Shown: positions 61,208 to 64,000 of the stretch, piece by piece
Numbering within the stretch: the first letter of the stretch is position 1
Layout of the letters: every line of letters starts with the position of its first letter
Source of the DNA: Lycocorax pyrrhopterus obiensis
Taxonomy: Eukaryota > Chordata > Aves > Passeriformes > Paradisaeidae
Direction of reading: 5' to 3'
Assembly: GCA_014706295.1 (NCBI GenBank)
Contig: JACSVZ010000028.1
Coordinates: 1,096,263-1,160,262 of the forward strand
Length of the DNA stretch: 64,000 bases
Program-made: the position numbers and the translations under genes
Notes under the pieces: model-generated
Told to the model about the DNA's origin: nothing
The model's database searches: none
What the model saw: the letters and a program-made list of their open reading frames with translations, nothing else

Positions 61208-63681
61208 TAACAAACACTATAATTTGAACTTTGAAGAATGTGTACTGAGGGAAAGAAAAATAATTTTCTTTTTTTTGTTTGTTTTGTTTTTTTTTTCTCT
61301 TCTCTTTACAAAACAAAGAAGAAAAAAAACAGGTTATAAGAAACAAAAAAAAAAAACCAACATATGTACAGGAAGAGCTGGCCAACTCCAACAGAAAGCA
61401 CTAAAACAAGCATGGTGTTTCCAAACAGTTGCTTGGCCTGGAAAATTTAAAAGCAATTAAATTAGAATAAAAATATTAGGAAAACAACTGGACTCTAAAG
61501 CTTCTGTGCAGCCAGGGCCGCGAGCACAGAACTTTGTACAGTAAAATTAATTTGGGAGCTCTACCCGGGTTTTTTTCAGTTGTTTTCATCCCCCTTTTCC
61601 CACCCCCACCCCCGTTTCAACCTGAAAACATATTGCTCACAGCCAGGGAAGGAGAAGGAAAAGCAAAGCCTGGGGCCAACAAGTGCAGGTGTCCCCGCGG
61701 GAGCGGGACCAGGAGCTGCTCCGGGTCCCCCCTGCCAGACCTGGGGAAACGGGGGGGCTTTAACCCCCACCCCCCTCCAAATTCCAGGTCTGGAGACAAA
61801 ACCCAGCCAAGCAGGAAGGGGTGGGAGAATCCCCCTCCCACAGGGGCTCAGGGACCCCCACCCCACTGGGGAGATGGGGGTTTGGGAGAGGAGCCCCCAA
61901 AGCTGGCAGGGGACCCCTCCTCCATTTGGAGAGGGGCCTTTCCTTTTGGGCACGGGGCCAAGAAGGATTTAGGGCAGCTCTGGCTGGACCTCGGGGGCTT
62001 TTCCCTCCAGCTGGGATTGGCCATGTGTGGAATTTTCTGGAGAGGGAAGTGCTGGGAAAGGCAGCAACACCTCCCTCTCTGTGCCCCCCTGGCTGCTGGG
62101 GTGAGGGATGAGGGAGGATGGAGGGTTTGGGGTACTCAGAGGGGAGGGATGAAGGAAGGATGGAGGGTTTGGGGTCTGGCAGTGCCCAGCAACACCAAGA
62201 CCCTCGGAGGTCCCAGCCCAGCACCGGGCACGGGGCCATCCCCCCTGCTCCTCACCCACCCAGGGGCAGGGCCAGCTCCCTGCGGGGTCATCCCGAGCTC
62301 CAGGGAGAAAAGCCAGCGAGGTCCAGAGCAAACCAGAGCCGGGAGGAGCCAGTGGGAACAGCAGAGCTGCCACAAAGGCCGGGACAGAAACTCTCCAAGA
62401 CAAAGTCAAAAAGGTGACGCTTCGCAAACTCAAAAGCAACAACGTTTTGCCACCAAAGAGCACAGGAGGAGCTTTGGCTCTGGGGCCAAAGGCTGGGACA
62501 GAGAAGTGGAGGGGCCGGAGCGGCGGCAGCGCCCGGGCCCTGCCCTCGCACCCGCCCGGGACGGGCTCGGGACTCAAAGAAACCTGAATTGGAGTTACCG
62601 AGGTAGTTGGCTAAAAACTGAGATTCCCCCACCCGGCATCTTCTGGAAGGACCCCCCTGCCCTGCTCCTGCTCATGTGCCAGGTGTGCCCAGGTGTGGGG
62701 GTGGCCTGCAGGTCACTGTCCCCATCCCTGGGAGTGGGGGTGGCCTGCAGGTCACAGTCACTGTCCCCAGGCCTGGGGTGTCCTGCAGGTCACAGTCACT
62801 GTCCCCAGGCCTGGGGTGTCCTGCAGGTCACGGCCGCCGCCTCCAGAACCAACCTCAACGAAAAGGGAATGCGCAGCCCTTGTCAGTCTTCAAAAACACC
62901 AAAGTTATTGCACTTCAAAAATACAACAGATTTGTGGTTCGAGCCCCCCCCTCCCACCCCCCGCCCCCCCATGGCTTCTGCTCAACTAAAACGAGTCACT
63001 ACTGCACAAATCTCTACATTTCCCTTGGGATTAGGTTAAAATTCCAAACGTGTCTCTTTACATGAGGTGCAGAGCTGCTGGAGCTCCGAGCTAGAACAGT
63101 GCGCTTCCAACCGGACATCTCACCCCGGCACCCCATGCCCCCATCCCCACCCCTACAAACCCCCCCTCTATCCTTGCTGGGTTACAGAACCCCCCCAGAC
63201 CCCTCCCCGCGCCCCCCTCCCGCCCCGCCCCGGACTCACACGTCCAGCAAAACCTTTAGATTAATTAAGGAATGGTTAATTAACAAGAGGATCAAACTGC
63301 ACACGGCTTTGGAGATGCAGGGGTGGGTGTCCTGGAGGTGTGCAGGGGAACTCCCCCGATCCTGGGATCCAGGTGAGGGAGGATCCTGCCTGGCTTAAGA
63401 CACTTTCCTTACTTCAGGCTCCAGTTCAGGGTCAGGCTCTGAGTGGGGTCGTCTTCCAACCAAGAAGCAGCTCAATGGTTTTTGTTTTGTTTTTGTTTGT
63501 GTTGTTTTTTGTTTTTTTCTTTTTTTTCTCTCGTTTTAATGAGTAATTTGGAATAGGAAAGTCACAGGAGATGAGGGAGGGAGGGAGATGAGGTGGGAGA
63601 GGACGTTCTCCCCCTCCTCCAGTTTAATAAGCACCAGAGTATTCAAGTCTGTCCGTTGGGAATTCCGAGCCGTGGCTGCAG
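61208..63681 (-). other. PIAS4: PIAS4 3'UTR
   Basis: No competing gene. It contains A/T-rich runs at 61260-61350 and 63480-63530 and a ~38-42-bp repeat at 62690-62835. The extent is inferred from the poly(A) signal at 61202. Confidence 0.5.
62690..62835. repeat. ~40-bp tandem repeat in PIAS4 3'UTR
   Basis: Three to four units built from gtcctgcaggtcacagtcac and tgtccccaggcctggggt. Confidence 0.85.
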
Positions 63682-63887
63682 TCAGCAGGCAGAGACTAAA
63701 CCTTTCTCGTAAGAGCAGCGTCGTTTGGGCTGGGGTCCCTCATCGTCATCATCCTCCTCCTCGTCCTCCTCCTCGTCCTCCTCCGAGGATGAGCTGTCCA
63801 GTGTTAAATCCACAACGTCCGCGGGGGCTTTGCCGTTCTCGCCGTTGCCGTTGGGAGCGGCCAGCAGCCCGTTCACATCCGAGGAAC
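63682..63887 (-). CDS. PIAS4: PIAS4 (PIASy), last coding exon; rest of gene beyond window
   Basis: SUMO E3 ligase of the PIAS family (nuclear; ligates SUMO to transcription and DNA-repair factors). Only the 3' coding exon lies here, entered in phase 2 after a cag acceptor at 63888-63890. It reads [20 protein letters not shown] and then the SUMO-interaction motif [13 protein letters not shown] with an acidic Glu/Asp run (phospho-SIM type), and ends [17 protein letters not shown]. The SP-RING and SAP domains would be upstream, off the right edge. ZBTB7A on the other side matches the human order. FOXQ2 lies between them and is transcribed in the same direction as PIAS4. Confidence 0.92.
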
Positions 63888-63944
63888 CTGCGACGGGAGG
63901 GAGGCAAAGGAGGAAGTGAAACCCCTCGTGTCCAGCTCAGGGGA

Positions 63945-64000
63945 TGATCCAACGCTCCTGGCTGGTGAGCCTGGACAAGGGAAGGCTCCAGGGAGAGCTG
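63945..64000 (+). mobile_element. Possible CR1 fragment at window edge (PIAS4 intron)
   Basis: gaaggctccagggagagctg matches the CR1 segment also seen at about 30985-31005; it is truncated by the window end. Confidence 0.5.

Noticed and set aside
61534..63039. 501-codon plus-strand frame opposite the PIAS4 3'UTR
   Set aside because: Low-complexity and repeat-containing, no family match, lies antisense to the PIAS4 transcript.

Overview
This is a stretch of vertebrate nuclear DNA, almost certainly from a bird. The genes have introns and use GT-AG splice sites. CpG islands mark the 5' ends, and the interspersed repeats are mainly 3' fragments of CR1 LINEs, the dominant avian retroelement. GC content is very high and short minisatellites are many, as on a gene-dense avian microchromosome. 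The order matches, from memory, human 19p13.3 (PIAS4-ZBTB7A-MAP2K2-CREB3L3-SIRT6-ANKRD24-EBI3) with the same relative orientations, so the homologous avian chromosome is probably the chicken chr28 equivalent.

Layout, left to right: EBI3 (minus, 3' end cut off by the window edge, 1-1879); ANKRD24 (minus, 19 coding exons, 2969-10199, with a second possible first exon at 9011-9049); SIRT6 (plus, 8 exons, 11086-16611), head-to-head with ANKRD24; CREB3L3 (minus, 10 exons, 17555-21099), tail-to-tail with SIRT6; MAP2K2/MEK2 (plus, 11 exons, 22720-31406); an intergenic gap with a large 60-bp minisatellite; ZBTB7A (plus, non-coding first exon near 36.07-36.24 kb, coding exons at 47840-49032 and 51788-52241, long A-rich 3' region); FOXQ2 (minus, 3 exons, 59354-60633); and the last coding exon and 3'UTR of PIAS4 (minus, 61.2-63.89 kb).

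I joined exons by hand using splice sites, reading phase and recalled family sequences. SIRT6 (348 aa), MAP2K2 (398 aa), ANKRD24 (894 aa), ZBTB7A (548 aa) and FOXQ2 (233 aa) all come out as intact frames. CREB3L3 is open throughout except for a one-base excess that best maps to a poly-G tract in exon 3. The genes do not form one pathway. They are a cytokine subunit (EBI3), a NAD-dependent deacylase (SIRT6), an ER-anchored bZIP factor (CREB3L3), a MAP kinase kinase (MAP2K2), two nuclear regulators (ZBTB7A, FOXQ2), a SUMO E3 ligase (PIAS4) and a coiled-coil ankyrin protein (ANKRD24).

The points most worth a second look are an Ig-like exon in the EBI3 orthologue, FOXQ2 between ZBTB7A and PIAS4 (human has no FOXQ2), two alternative ANKRD24 first exons in the same phase, a GC-AG intron in ANKRD24, the CREB3L3 homopolymer frameshift, candidate regulatory islands around FOXQ2 and in ZBTB7A intron 1, and nested minisatellites in the ZBTB7A 3' region. 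I saw no RNA genes, CRISPR arrays or prokaryotic-type systems.
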